NCBI RefSeq assembly: GCF_016482685.1 | Contig: NZ_JACYHF010000020.1 | Location: 1 to 64,000 of the forward strand | Direction: 5' to 3' | Source of the DNA: Streptomyces sp. DSM 110735 | Lineage (GTDB): Bacteria > Actinomycetota > Actinomycetes > Streptomycetales > Streptomycetaceae | Length of the DNA stretch: 64,000 nucleotides | Translations under genes and position numbers: made by a program | Part shown: piece after piece, positions 22,400-31,208 of the stretch | Layout of the letters: each line of letters starts with the position of its first letter | How positions within the stretch are numbered: the stretch's first letter is position 1 | The notes under the pieces: model-generated | Databases searched by the model: none | The model's input: the letters and a program-made list of their open reading frames with translations, nothing else | What the model was told of the DNA's origin: nothing

Positions 22400-22922
22400 G
22401 CGGCGCCCCCTCACGCGGTCCCGCGGCGCGGTTCGCCGTCCCGTTCACAGGCGTCCCCGCCGCGGGGGAGTCCAGCGTGAAACCCAGACGGGTCAGGAAG
22501 CGCTCACCCGGAACCCAGCCCGGCGGAACCGTCGCCGTCACCAGCGGGGGCTCGCCGAAACGGGGGAGCAGCGCCTCCGTCACCGCCCGGCCCAGCCCCC
22601 GCCCCCGCGCCCACGGCGCCAGCAGGAACAGCCCCACCGCCACCGCCCCCGGCTCGGGATGGTCCCGCACCGCGTCGATCACCCCCGCGATCTCGCCGTT
22701 GCGCTCCACCACCAGCAGCGCCTTGGCCGCCGGGTCCGCGCCCGGCGGCAGCGCGTAGAACAGACTCTGCACGTCACCGGGTCCCGACGGCAGACCCGTC
22801 GCCGCCAGGAACCAGTCCTCGCACTCCTCGAACAGTCTGAGCAGCGGACCCTCGTCACGCGGATCCACCTCCCGGACGAGAACCCGCTCACCTGGGACGT
22901 CGATCGGCCACACCTCGTTCAT
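22365..22922 (-). CDS. GNAT family N-acetyltransferase
   Basis: A 185-residue GNAT protein that would move an acetyl or acyl group from CoA to an amine. The acetyl-CoA loop is seen as LLAPWARGRGLGRAVTEALL, with the preceding VAVGLFLL strand and the C-terminal GFTLDSP. The start at 22922 puts the fold close to the N-terminus; a longer start at 23009 is possible. It is divergent from the decarboxylase/N-hydroxylase pair, with starts 143 bases apart. Hydroxamate siderophore pathways use an acyltransferase, so a link is possible, but unrelated GNATs are common. Confidence 0.72.
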   Translation of the reverse strand: MNEVWPIDVPGERVLVREVDPRDEGPLLRLFEECEDWFLAATGLPSGPGDVQSLFYALPPGADPAAKALLVVERNGEIAGVIDAVRDHPEPGAVAVGLFLLAPWARGRGLGRAVTEALLPRFGEPPLVTATVPPGWVPGERFLTRLGFTLDSPAAGTPVNGTANRAAGPREGAPRRAVLRRTGSA

Positions 22923-23065
22923 CCCGCCGACGATAAGCCCGTACACGCACTCCTCCGACGCGTTTTCCCCGCACGGCAGTACCCACGACCGGCTTCGGTC
23001 GTTGGACATCGCGGACACCCGGCCCCAAAACCGCCCGGCCGTCCCCCCGCCCCGCAGGAGAGCCC

Positions 23066-24424
23066 ATGAGCACCCCGCCCCTCGCCGCCGGACCCCACGG
23101 CCCCGACGCGCTGCGGCCCCTGCTCGACACCGTGCTCGACGCCCTCGCGGCGGGCGCGGCGGACCGGGACGGACCACTGCCCGCCGGAGGACCGCACGCC
23201 GTGGACACCCGGGTCGAGCAAGCCCTCGGGGACGTCCTGCCCGAACACGGCGACCCCGACGCCCTGCGCACCCTCGTCCACCTCCTCGCCGCAGGCGCCG
23301 CCGACCCCGCGGACCCGCTCTGCGCGGGCCATCTGCACTGCCCCCCGCTCGCCGTCGCCACCGCCGCCGACCTCGCCGCCAGCGCCCTGAACCCCTCCAT
23401 GGACTCCTGGGACCAGGCGCCCGCCGCCTCCGCACTGGAGACCCGCGTCACCCGCACCCTCGCCCGGGAGACCGGACTCGCCGACGCCCTGGTCACCACC
23501 GGCGGCACCGAGTCCAACCAGCTCGCCCTCCTCCTCGCCCGCGAAACCCGCGGGAGCGCCCTCACCCTCGTCTGCGGAGCCAACGCCCACCACTCCCTGC
23601 CCCGCGCCGCCTGGCTCCTCGGGCTGCCCGCCCCGCTCGTCCTGCCCACCCCCGACGGCACCCTCGACCCCGCCGCCCTCGACACCGCGCTCACCGCACT
23701 CGAAGGACCCGCCCTCGTCGCCGCCACCGCGGGCACCACCGACGCCGGACTCATCGACCCCCTCCCCGAGATCGCCGCCCGCTGCGCCGCCCACGGCGCC
23801 CGCCTCCACATCGACGCCGCCTACGGCGGCGGACTCCTCTTCAGCGACCGCCACCGCGCCCGGCTCACCGGACTCGACGCCGCCGACACCGTCACCCTCG
23901 ACCTGCACAAACTCGGCTGGCAGCCCGTCGCCGCCGGACTCCTCGCCGTAGCCCGCCCCACCGAACTCACCGCCCTCCACCACCGCGCCGACTACCTCAA
24001 CGCCGACGACGACACCGACGCCGGATACCCCGACCTCCTCGGCCGCTCCCCGCGCACCACCCGCCGCCCCGACATCCTCAAGACCGCCGTCACCCTCAAG
24101 ACCCTCGGCCGCACCGGGCTCGCCGCACTCGTCGACCAAGTCTGCGAACGCGCCCAGGAGTTCGCCGCCCTCATCCAGGGCCACCCCCGCTTCGAGCTGT
24201 ACCGCCCGCCCGGCATCAGCACCGTCCTGTTCCGCCCCGCCCACACCCCCGACGACACCGTCGCCGCCGTCCGCCGCACCCTGCTCCACCAGGGCCGCGC
24301 CGTCCTCGGCCGGGCCCGCGCCGACGGCCGCCTCTGGCTCAAGGCCACCCTCCTCAACCCCCACACCCGACCGGACGACCTGGCCCACCTCCTGAAACTC
24401 GTCGAAGGACACACCCCCAGATGA
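23066..24424 (+). CDS. PLP-dependent decarboxylase, DesA-like
   Basis: A 452-residue group II PLP decarboxylase resembling the lysine decarboxylase DesA of desferrioxamine synthesis, which makes cadaverine. The Schiff-base lysine is Lys282 in LDLHKLGWQPV. TTGGTESNQLAL binds the PLP phosphate, and HIDAAYGGG has the Asp that contacts the pyridine nitrogen. AGGAG lies six bases before the ATG. The stop overlaps the next gene by ATGA. It is slightly shorter than usual DesA and extremely rich in Ala and Leu. Diaminobutyrate or ornithine could also be the substrate. Confidence 0.8.
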   Translation: MSTPPLAAGPHGPDALRPLLDTVLDALAAGAADRDGPLPAGGPHAVDTRVEQALGDVLPEHGDPDALRTLVHLLAAGAADPADPLCAGHLHCPPLAVATAADLAASALNPSMDSWDQAPAASALETRVTRTLARETGLADALVTTGGTESNQLALLLARETRGSALTLVCGANAHHSLPRAAWLLGLPAPLVLPTPDGTLDPAALDTALTALEGPALVAATAGTTDAGLIDPLPEIAARCAAHGARLHIDAAYGGGLLFSDRHRARLTGLDAADTVTLDLHKLGWQPVAAGLLAVARPTELTALHHRADYLNADDDTDAGYPDLLGRSPRTTRRPDILKTAVTLKTLGRTGLAALVDQVCERAQEFAALIQGHPRFELYRPPGISTVLFRPAHTPDDTVAAVRRTLLHQGRAVLGRARADGRLWLKATLLNPHTRPDDLAHLLKLVEGHTPR

Positions 24425-25833
24425 CCCACCCCCCACGACACGAGCCCGCCTCCCCCCGCGACCTCGTCGGCATCGGCATCGGACCCTGCAACCTCTCCCT
24501 CGCCGCCCTCGCCCACCCCCTCGCCGAACTCGACGCCGTCTTCTACGAACAGCGCCCCGCCTTCACCTGGCACCCCGGACTCCTCATCGAGGACGCCACC
24601 CTCCAAGTCCCCTTCCTCGCCGACCTGGTCACCCTCGCCGACCCCACCAGCCCCTGGAGCTTCCTCAACTACCTCCGCGCCCGCCAGCGCCTCTTCCCCT
24701 TCTACTTCGCCGAGCACTTCCACATCCGCCGAGCCGAATTCGACGCCTACTGCCGCTGGGTCGCCCGCCACCTGCCCGGACTGCGCTTCTCCCACCAGGT
24801 CGACACCGTCCGCTGGGACCCCGAACACGACGTCTTCGAGGTCGACTTCACCCGCCTCGACGCCGAAGGACAGGCCGAATCCCTCGGCCGCACCCGCACC
24901 CGCAACCTCGTCCTCGGCATCGGCACCGCCCCCCACGTCCCCGAACCCCTGCGCCCCCTCGCCGCCGCCCCCGGCGTTCCCGTCCTGCACGCCGCCGACT
25001 ACCTCACCCACCGCGACACCCTCCTCGCCGCAGGACACGTCACCGTCGTCGGCTCAGGACAGTCCGGCGCCGAGGTCTTCCTCGACCTCCTGCGCCACCG
25101 CCCCCAGGGCCACGAGGGCCTCCACTGGATCGCCCGCACCCCCGCCTTCGCCCCCATGGAGTACTCCAAGCTCGGCCTGGAACACTTCACCCCCGACCAC
25201 ACCCGCTACTTCCACGCCCTGGCCGAACCCGTCCGCGACCGCCTCGTCCCCGCCCAGTGGCAACTCCACAAGGGCGTCGACGTGGGCACCCTCGCCGCCA
25301 TCCACGACGAGCTGTACCGGCGCACCCTCCACGGCGGCTGGCCCGACGCCGTCCTCACCCCCGGCGTCCACGTCCGCACCGCGGGGCGCCTGGGCACCGG
25401 ACAGGTCGAACTCCACCTCGAACACCACGACCAGGGCACCCGCACCCGCCTCGCCACCGACGCCGTCGTCCTCGCCACCGGCTACCGCGAACGCCCCCTC
25501 GACAGCGTCCTCGCCGGACTCACCCCCCACCTGCGCCACGACAGCTCCGGACGCCCCCTGATCGACGAGGACTTCCGGCTCGTCCTCGACCCCGCCGTCA
25601 CCGGCGCCGTCCACGTCCAGAACGCCGAACTCCACACCCACGGCGTCGGCGCCCCCGACCTCGGCCTCGCCGCCTGGCGCAGCGCCGCCATCCTCAACGC
25701 CCTCACCGGCAAGGAGCAGTACCCGCTCCCCACCCGCACCGCCTTCACCACCTTCGGACTCCACCCCCAACGCACAAACCCCGGCGACGGCAGGACCCAC
25801 CAGGTCCGCACCGTCACCGGGGCACCGGTCTAG
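24421..25833 (+). CDS. Lysine/diamine N-hydroxylase, DesB-like
   Basis: A 470-residue flavin-dependent N-hydroxylating monooxygenase of the IucD/SidA/DesB type, which oxidises a terminal amine to a hydroxylamine. The FAD site is GIGIGPCNLSLAA near the N-terminus, the NADPH site is VTVVGSGQSGAEVF, and the late ATGYRERPL motif is a family mark. It overlaps the decarboxylase gene by four bases, so the two probably act in sequence: decarboxylation, then N-hydroxylation of the diamine, as in desferrioxamine synthesis. No NIS synthetase or transport gene is beside it. Confidence 0.86.
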   Translation: MTHPPRHEPASPRDLVGIGIGPCNLSLAALAHPLAELDAVFYEQRPAFTWHPGLLIEDATLQVPFLADLVTLADPTSPWSFLNYLRARQRLFPFYFAEHFHIRRAEFDAYCRWVARHLPGLRFSHQVDTVRWDPEHDVFEVDFTRLDAEGQAESLGRTRTRNLVLGIGTAPHVPEPLRPLAAAPGVPVLHAADYLTHRDTLLAAGHVTVVGSGQSGAEVFLDLLRHRPQGHEGLHWIARTPAFAPMEYSKLGLEHFTPDHTRYFHALAEPVRDRLVPAQWQLHKGVDVGTLAAIHDELYRRTLHGGWPDAVLTPGVHVRTAGRLGTGQVELHLEHHDQGTRTRLATDAVVLATGYRERPLDSVLAGLTPHLRHDSSGRPLIDEDFRLVLDPAVTGAVHVQNAELHTHGVGAPDLGLAAWRSAAILNALTGKEQYPLPTRTAFTTFGLHPQRTNPGDGRTHQVRTVTGAPV

Positions 25834-25840
25834 AACCGGA

Positions 25841-27676
25841 CTACGAGAACACCGGCGTGCCCTCCCGCGTCAGCTTCCAGTCCACCGACGCGAAGTCCTT
25901 CGGGTCCAGCTCACCCTTCGCCGTCACCCACTCCGCGATCCGCGTCCGGATCTCCGTCGACTCCGACCACAGCTCCTTCGCCGACGCCACATACGGGAAC
26001 GCGCCACCACCGTTCGCCCGGTAGTTGTTCACCGCGAACACGAACTGCGCCGCGTCGTCCAACGGCGCCCCACCGAACGCCAGGTTCTTGATCCGCGACC
26101 CAGCCGGCTGCGCCACGTCGATCTCGTACGACAGCCCGGACACATAGTCGTAGTTGTAGTCCGGGCGGTCGTTCGCGTTCGTCAGCTTGTCCACGTCCAC
26201 CGGCGCACCCGGCGCCATCTGCACGAAGTACTGCGCCGAGTACTCCAGGTACGCCCGCACCTGCGCACCCGTCAGCAGCTTCGCCACCAGCGTGTTGTCG
26301 TACACGTACAGGCTCGACAGATCCCGGATCGTCACATCGCCCGCCGGGATCTCACTCGTCCGCGAGAACGGCGACGCCTGCGACAGCACCGGCAGCGACG
26401 CGTACTCGGTACCCGCCAGCGCCGCCTTGACCACGTCCTCCTGCACCTTGTTGATCAAGTCGATGATCGGCGCGTCCTTGTACCGCGCGTCCACCGTCGT
26501 CAACGTCTCGGTCGCCCGCCCCACCACCTGGTTGACATACGCGACCACCTTCTTGTGCTCCGCCGTCAGCAACTTGGTGATCTTCGGGTCGTCCGCGACC
26601 GTCCGCGAATCCCGCAGCGACGCCGCGACCGACTCCACCTCCCACCTGCCCCGCCGCAGCACCAGCTCCACGTCGAACAGCGTCAGCCGCTCCGCGAAGC
26701 ACAACGGCTCCGACAGCACGACCGTCTTCCCCGACTTCTCGTTGACGACCCGCAGCTCCGGAATCTCCAGATGCGCGTGCCCCACCAGAATCGCGTCGAT
26801 CCCCGGCACCAGCCGCGCCACATTCGCCGCCGCGTTCTCCACGTACGGCACCTGGTCACCGTACGACGACGTGCCCGACGTACCCGAGTGCGCCGAGACG
26901 AGCACCACGTCCGCGCCCATCGAACGCAGCTTCGGCACCCACTTCGCCGCCTGCTCCTCAAGACCCTCGAACGCCAGCTTCCCCTGCACGAACGCCTTGT
27001 CCCAGATCGCGATGCCCGGATTGGTCAGACCCAGCACCGCCACCTTCACCGGCGGCGCCCCCGGCACCCGGAACTCCCTCATCACATACGGCTGGAACGC
27101 CGGCTTCAGCGTCTTCGCGTCCACCGCGTTCGCGCCCAGCAGCGGAAAACGCAACTGGCTCTCGAACTTCCGCAGCGTCTCGATGCCGTAATTGAACTCG
27201 TGATTGCCCAGCGCCGCCGCGTCGTACCCGATCGCGTTCATCGCCAGCGCCATCGGATGCACCGGACCACCCTTGGCGGTGATCGGGTCCACCTTCGCGT
27301 AGTAGTACGTCAGCGGGGTGCCCTGGATCGTGTCGCCCGCGTCGATGAGCAGCGTGTTGTGCCGCCCCTTCTCCTCACGCACCTGGTTCACCAGCGTCGA
27401 GATCCGCGACAGCCCCAGCGCGTTGCCCGCCGGGTCGGCGTACTCCGCGTTCTTGAAATAGTCCCAGTTGAAGACGTGCCCGTGCAGATCGGTCGTGCCC
27501 ATCACGGTCAGGGCGTACCGCTTCTCGTGGTGCTTGCCGTGCTTTCCGTGCTGGTCGTGCCCGCTGTGCTTGGCGGGCGCGGCCTCGGCCACCGGCGCTC
27601 CCACTCCGCCCGCGACGGCCACCCCCGCCCCGGTCACGGCGGACTTCTTCAGGAACTTCCGGCGGTTCAACGACAT
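25841..27676 (-). CDS. Tat-exported 5'-nucleotidase / 2',3'-cyclic nucleotide phosphodiesterase
   Basis: A 611-residue bimetallic phosphoesterase of the UshA/CpdB family that scavenges phosphate or nucleosides outside the cell. A twin-arginine signal begins MSLNRRKFLKKSAV and runs through a hydrophobic stretch to AEAAPA; a His-rich linker follows. Metal motifs are TDLHGH, DAGDT, GNHEF and GHAH, in order. The C-terminal 5'-nucleotidase domain, including NNYRANGGGAFP, follows. The start is fixed by the Tat motif. It is convergent with the DesB-like gene (seven bases apart) and divergent from the SIMPL gene. Confidence 0.92.
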   Translation of the reverse strand: MSLNRRKFLKKSAVTGAGVAVAGGVGAPVAEAAPAKHSGHDQHGKHGKHHEKRYALTVMGTTDLHGHVFNWDYFKNAEYADPAGNALGLSRISTLVNQVREEKGRHNTLLIDAGDTIQGTPLTYYYAKVDPITAKGGPVHPMALAMNAIGYDAAALGNHEFNYGIETLRKFESQLRFPLLGANAVDAKTLKPAFQPYVMREFRVPGAPPVKVAVLGLTNPGIAIWDKAFVQGKLAFEGLEEQAAKWVPKLRSMGADVVLVSAHSGTSGTSSYGDQVPYVENAAANVARLVPGIDAILVGHAHLEIPELRVVNEKSGKTVVLSEPLCFAERLTLFDVELVLRRGRWEVESVAASLRDSRTVADDPKITKLLTAEHKKVVAYVNQVVGRATETLTTVDARYKDAPIIDLINKVQEDVVKAALAGTEYASLPVLSQASPFSRTSEIPAGDVTIRDLSSLYVYDNTLVAKLLTGAQVRAYLEYSAQYFVQMAPGAPVDVDKLTNANDRPDYNYDYVSGLSYEIDVAQPAGSRIKNLAFGGAPLDDAAQFVFAVNNYRANGGGAFPYVASAKELWSESTEIRTRIAEWVTAKGELDPKDFASVDWKLTREGTPVFS

Positions 27677-27825
27677 CGGTGGCCTCTCTCGGCACGATCG
27701 GACAACGCGCGTAGATTGTGCCGGGCCAGGACCCACCGCAACAGACCCCCCAGGTTGCGATCCGGTGACCGATCCCCGCCGAACTCCCCCCGCCCGCACG
27801 GGCGTCACATGACACAGTGGGACAC

Positions 27826-28518
27826 ATGACCACTCCACCGGCACCCGCGCACGGCACCCCCGACGCACCCCTCCTCGTGGTCCAGGGCGAGGCGGAGTTC
27901 GAGACCGGACCCGAAATCGCCCGCATCGGCATCACCGTCGCCGCCCGCGGCCGCGACCGGCGCACCACCCTCGACGACCTCACCCGCCGCAACGCCGCCG
28001 TCCTCGACCTCGTCAAGTCCTACGGCGAAGCCCTCGCCGAACTCTCCACCGGCGTCTTCTCCATCACCCCCGAACTCTCCGAACGCGGCCGCGGCGAACG
28101 CGTCCGCAGCCACCAGGGCCAGGTCCGCCTCGACGCCGAATTCACCGACTTCACCGCACTGGCCGAACTCACCACCCGACTGGCCGACTTGGAACTCACC
28201 CGAGTCGACGGCCCCTGGTGGTCCCTGCGCCCCGGCTCCCCGGTCCACACCGAAGCCCGCCGCCGCGCCGTCGCCGACGCCCTCACCCGCGCCCGCGAAT
28301 ACGCCGACGCGCTCGGCACCACCCTCGCCGCCCTCGTCGAACTCGCCGACACCGGCGCCGACCGCCCCCGCACCACCGCCGCCTACGGCCGCGCCGCTCG
28401 CTCCCTCACCAGGGGCGGTCCCGCCGAACCCCCCGAGCCGCTCGACCTGGAACCCGCACGGCTCACCGTGGCCGCGCAGGTCACGGCACGGTTCACCCTG
28501 GTGCCGCCGCGGCTGTGA
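27826..28518 (+). CDS. SIMPL (DUF541) domain protein
   Basis: A 230-residue protein of the SIMPL/DUF541 family, whose biochemical role is poorly known. The VVQGEAEFETGPEIARIGITVAA opening and the alternating strands ending in VAAQVTARFTL match the domain. No signal peptide is seen, so it may be cytoplasmic, unlike the periplasmic E. coli members. The ATG was chosen because CACAGT (27813-27818) lies seven bases before it, a leaderless arrangement; a GTG nine bases earlier is possible. Confidence 0.8.
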   Translation: MTTPPAPAHGTPDAPLLVVQGEAEFETGPEIARIGITVAARGRDRRTTLDDLTRRNAAVLDLVKSYGEALAELSTGVFSITPELSERGRGERVRSHQGQVRLDAEFTDFTALAELTTRLADLELTRVDGPWWSLRPGSPVHTEARRRAVADALTRAREYADALGTTLAALVELADTGADRPRTTAAYGRAARSLTRGGPAEPPEPLDLEPARLTVAAQVTARFTLVPPRL

Positions 28519-28697
28519 AATGCGCGGCGCCGGAATGGGTGGCGCAATCGGCTGGGATGAAAGAGTGACGAACTGTTGCGCGAAAAACATCGCTCAAAGG
28601 AGCGGGGCTCCGCACAATTCAACACTTGTCAATAAGCCTTTCCGTAAAGGTCGTTGAATGGCCACCGGCCCCGGATTCTCTACCCGCCGGTAAGCCC

Positions 28698-28709
28698 TAG
28701 GCTCGAACC
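28698..28709 (+). promoter_or_regulatory. Leaderless-type -10 before pyk
   Basis: TAGGCT (28698-28703) lies six bases before the pyk ATG, with no ribosome site in between. The -35 is not obvious. Confidence 0.5.
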
Positions 28710-30146
28710 ATGCGCCGAGCAAAGATCGTCTGCACACTCGGGCCGGCCACCGACTCGTACGACCAGATCAAGGCACTGGTCGAAGCCGGAATGGACGTCG
28801 CCCGCTTCAACCTCAGCCACGGCGGCCAGGCCGACCACGAGGCGCGATATCAGCGCGTACGCAAAGCCGCCGACGAAACCGGCCGCAGCGTCGGAATCCT
28901 CGCCGATCTTCAAGGTCCGAAGATCCGCCTCGGCCGATTCGCCGAAGGCCCCGTGATCCTCGAACGCGGCGACACCTTCACCATCACCGTCGAAGAAGGC
29001 GTCGAAGGCGACCGCCACCGCTGCGGCACCACCTACGCCGGACTAGCCACCGACGTCACCCCCGGCGAACGCGTCCTCGTCGACGACGGCAAGGTCTGCC
29101 TGGAAGTCACCTCCGTCGACGGACCCCGCGTCCACACCCGCGTCCTCGAAGGCGGCGTCGTCTCCGACCACAAGGGACTCAACCTCCCCGGCGTCGCCGT
29201 CTCCGTCCCCGCCCTCACCAAGAAGGACGAGGACGACCTCCGCTGGGCCCTGCGCACCGGCTTCGACACCGTCGCCCTCTCCTTCGTCCGCGCCGGACGC
29301 GACGTGCTCGACGTCCACCGCGTCATGGACGAGGAGGGCCGCCGCCTCCCCGTCATCGCCAAGGTGGAGAAACCCCAGGCCGTCGAGGACATCGAGGGAA
29401 TCGTCGCCGCCTTCGACGGCATCATGGTCGCCCGGGGCGACCTCGGCGTCGAAATGCCGCTCGAACACGTCCCCGTCGTCCAGAAACGTGCCTGCCAGTT
29501 GGCCCGGCGCAACGCCAAACCGGTCATCGTCGCCACCCAGATGCTCGACTCCATGATCGAGAACGCCCGGCCGACCCGTGCGGAAGCCTCCGACGTCGCC
29601 AACGCCGTGCTCGACGGCGCGGACGCGGTGATGCTCTCCGGCGAGACCAGCGTCGGCAAGTACCCCGTCGGAGCCGTGCACACCATGGCGAAGATCGTCA
29701 CCGCCGCCGAGGAGGACATGCTCGCGGGCGGGCTGCCGCCGCTGACCGAACGCGACAAGCCCCGCACCCAGGGCGGCGCCGTCGCCCGCGCGGCGGCGGA
29801 GACCGGCGACTTCCTCGGCGCCCGCTTCCTCGTCGCCTTCACCCAGTCCGGCGACACCGCCCGCCGCCTCTCCCGCTACCGCTCCCCGATCCCCCTCCTC
29901 GCCTTCACCCCCGAACCGGCGACCCGCTCCCAGCTCAGCCTGACATGGGGCGCGGAGACGTTCCTCGGCCCGCACGTCGACTCCACCGACGCGATGATCG
30001 CCCAGGTGGACGAGCTGCTCCTCAAGCACGGCCGCTGCGAGCGCGGTGACCTGGTCGTCATCACCGCGGGCTCCCCTCCGGGCGTGGCGGGATCGACGAA
30101 CCTGGTCCGCGTGCATCACGTGGGCGAGGACGACAGCCCTCGCTAG
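28710..30146 (+). CDS. pyk: Pyruvate kinase
   Basis: A 478-residue pyruvate kinase that makes pyruvate and ATP from phosphoenolpyruvate and ADP. RRAKIVCTLGPAT opens the barrel, RFNLSHG is the phosphate-binding block, and the active-site signature VIAKVEKPQAVEDI with its catalytic Lys is present. GDLGVEMP and QMLDSMI bind the metal and substrate, and the C-terminal allosteric domain is complete. The gene appears leaderless. It ends four bases from the convergent LAGLIDADG gene. Confidence 0.97.
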   Translation: MRRAKIVCTLGPATDSYDQIKALVEAGMDVARFNLSHGGQADHEARYQRVRKAADETGRSVGILADLQGPKIRLGRFAEGPVILERGDTFTITVEEGVEGDRHRCGTTYAGLATDVTPGERVLVDDGKVCLEVTSVDGPRVHTRVLEGGVVSDHKGLNLPGVAVSVPALTKKDEDDLRWALRTGFDTVALSFVRAGRDVLDVHRVMDEEGRRLPVIAKVEKPQAVEDIEGIVAAFDGIMVARGDLGVEMPLEHVPVVQKRACQLARRNAKPVIVATQMLDSMIENARPTRAEASDVANAVLDGADAVMLSGETSVGKYPVGAVHTMAKIVTAAEEDMLAGGLPPLTERDKPRTQGGAVARAAAETGDFLGARFLVAFTQSGDTARRLSRYRSPIPLLAFTPEPATRSQLSLTWGAETFLGPHVDSTDAMIAQVDELLLKHGRCERGDLVVITAGSPPGVAGSTNLVRVHHVGEDDSPR

Positions 30147-30150
30147 ACGG

Positions 30151-30927
30151 TCAGTACTTGGGTCCGACGTGGGCGTCCATGAGGGCGACGGAGGGTTTGC
30201 GGGCGACGGAGATGTTGAACGCGTTTCCGTCGCGCGTGCAGTGGGTCCACTCGACGCCGAGTTTGTCGAGGGTGTCGGTGTAGAGGCGGCGGATGTCGTC
30301 GGAGGTGTTGGTGAAGAAGTACCGGGGGTATTCGTAGCGCTTGCGCTCGCCGCCGATCAGCTTCTCGGTCCAGTTGGTGACCCGACACCCGTCGGAGTGG
30401 ATGAGCCCACGGACGAACTCCCAGGGGTGGGCGTCGACGATCTCCTGCTGCCAGGGTTCGAGGACGATCGCGCGCTCGTGCTTCTTGCCGGGGCCGTGTT
30501 GCGGGAAGAGGCAACGCCAGTGCCGGCTGTAGCCGACCACGGAGGTGTAGCCGACAGCTTGGACCCGGTACGACTTCTTGCTCGGGTTGATGGCTTCGAC
30601 TGCGGAGGCGCAGGCTTCGATGAGACCCGGCCACGCGTCGGAGCACGCGATGCGGAGGTAGTAGCCGGTTTTCCTGCCCGGGCTGATACAGCCGTCACCG
30701 AGGTAGAGGCCGAGGAGGTAGCTGTACGAAGCCCCGTCCGCAGGCGGCTCGCTCACAGGTCCGCATCGTGAGCACGGGGTGCGCTCCATGCGGGGGAGCG
30801 GAGTGATGCGGGTCCGCCAGGATCGCATCGCGCTGCGGGAGATCCCGGTCTCCCTGCTGACAGAGTTGAGGCTGCGCCCCTGGGCTACGAGCGCGAGCGC
30901 CCGCTCGCGTGTGCTGAGGTCGTACAT
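30151..30927 (-). CDS. Helix-turn-helix protein with two LAGLIDADG motifs
   Basis: A 258-residue protein combining an N-terminal helix-turn-helix (STRERALALVAQG to ISRSAMRSW, about residues 5-40) with a two-motif LAGLIDADG fold: LLGLYLGDGCIS and FVRGLIHSDGCRV. Both keep the Asp that binds catalytic metal in homing endonucleases. A single CxxC (TPCSRCG) lies between the domains. There is no host intron or intein around it. The ATG start matches where the HTH begins; a GTG 33 bases upstream is possible. It could be a free-standing homing nuclease or a domesticated DNA-binding regulator, as WhiA shows the same fold can be. It follows the tRNA-Leu on the same strand. Confidence 0.75.
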   Translation of the reverse strand: MYDLSTRERALALVAQGRSLNSVSRETGISRSAMRSWRTRITPLPRMERTPCSRCGPVSEPPADGASYSYLLGLYLGDGCISPGRKTGYYLRIACSDAWPGLIEACASAVEAINPSKKSYRVQAVGYTSVVGYSRHWRCLFPQHGPGKKHERAIVLEPWQQEIVDAHPWEFVRGLIHSDGCRVTNWTEKLIGGERKRYEYPRYFFTNTSDDIRRLYTDTLDKLGVEWTHCTRDGNAFNISVARKPSVALMDAHVGPKY

Positions 30928-30971
30928 GCGGCCACTCTGTGGCAGGTCACGCGGCGACACGCAGCAGAAAG

Positions 30972-30999
30972 CGGATGTTCACGCGAACGTGCACATCCG
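30972..30999 (-). terminator. Hairpin after tRNA-Leu, before the LAGLIDADG gene
   Basis: Seven plus four base pairs (30972-30978 with 30993-30999, and 30980-30983 with 30988-30991) are separated by one mismatch and closed by a CGAA tetraloop. Read on the minus strand it is followed by CTTTCTG and lies 34 bases after the tRNA 3' end, so it probably ends the tRNA transcript. It is also placed to act as an operator for the HTH protein. Confidence 0.55.
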
Positions 31000-31033
31000 G
31001 TCGAGAGGCTGAACCTTCGAATCGAAGGAAAAG

Positions 31034-31108
31034 TGCCCCGAGTCGGACTCGAACCGACACTGTACGGGTTTTGAATCCGTTGCCTGCTGCCAATTGGGCT
31101 ACCGGGGC
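31034..31108 (-). tRNA. tRNA-Leu (anticodon CAA)
   Basis: The minus strand folds as a cloverleaf. The acceptor pairs GCCCCGG with TCGGGGC. The T arm GTCGG-TTCGAGT-CCGAC is perfect. The anticodon loop TTCAAAA reads CAA for the UUG leucine codon. The discriminator is A and CCA is not encoded. Two oddities: the innermost anticodon stem pair is A-C, and the variable region is only five bases, whereas Leu tRNAs usually have a long variable arm. The anticodon assignment depends on U33 and is the only reading with a proper loop. Confidence 0.8.
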
Positions 31109-31208
31109 TCGAAGAATCCAAGGTTTCCCTTGACCCTCCGCGCGTCCACCTTACCGCAGCTAGGTAGGCTCTTGTCAGCAGTACCCCTGCCCTGAACGGA
31201 GAGCCCCC

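Noticed and set aside
18791..22414. A 1207-codon open frame antisense to pepN
   Set aside because: Composition is Gly/Val/Glu shadow sequence opposite a clear M1 peptidase; no motif supports it.
22923..23065. DmdR1 iron box upstream of the DesA-like gene
   Set aside because: No TTAGG-type palindrome is present, although canonical des genes usually have one.
22365..25833. Complete desferrioxamine cluster
   Set aside because: Only decarboxylase and N-hydroxylase are clear; the synthetase is absent and the GNAT is divergent and not specifically DesC-like.
31034..31108. tRNA on the plus strand or a glutamine tRNA
   Set aside because: The T loop reads correctly only on the minus strand, and only the CAA reading leaves U at position 33.
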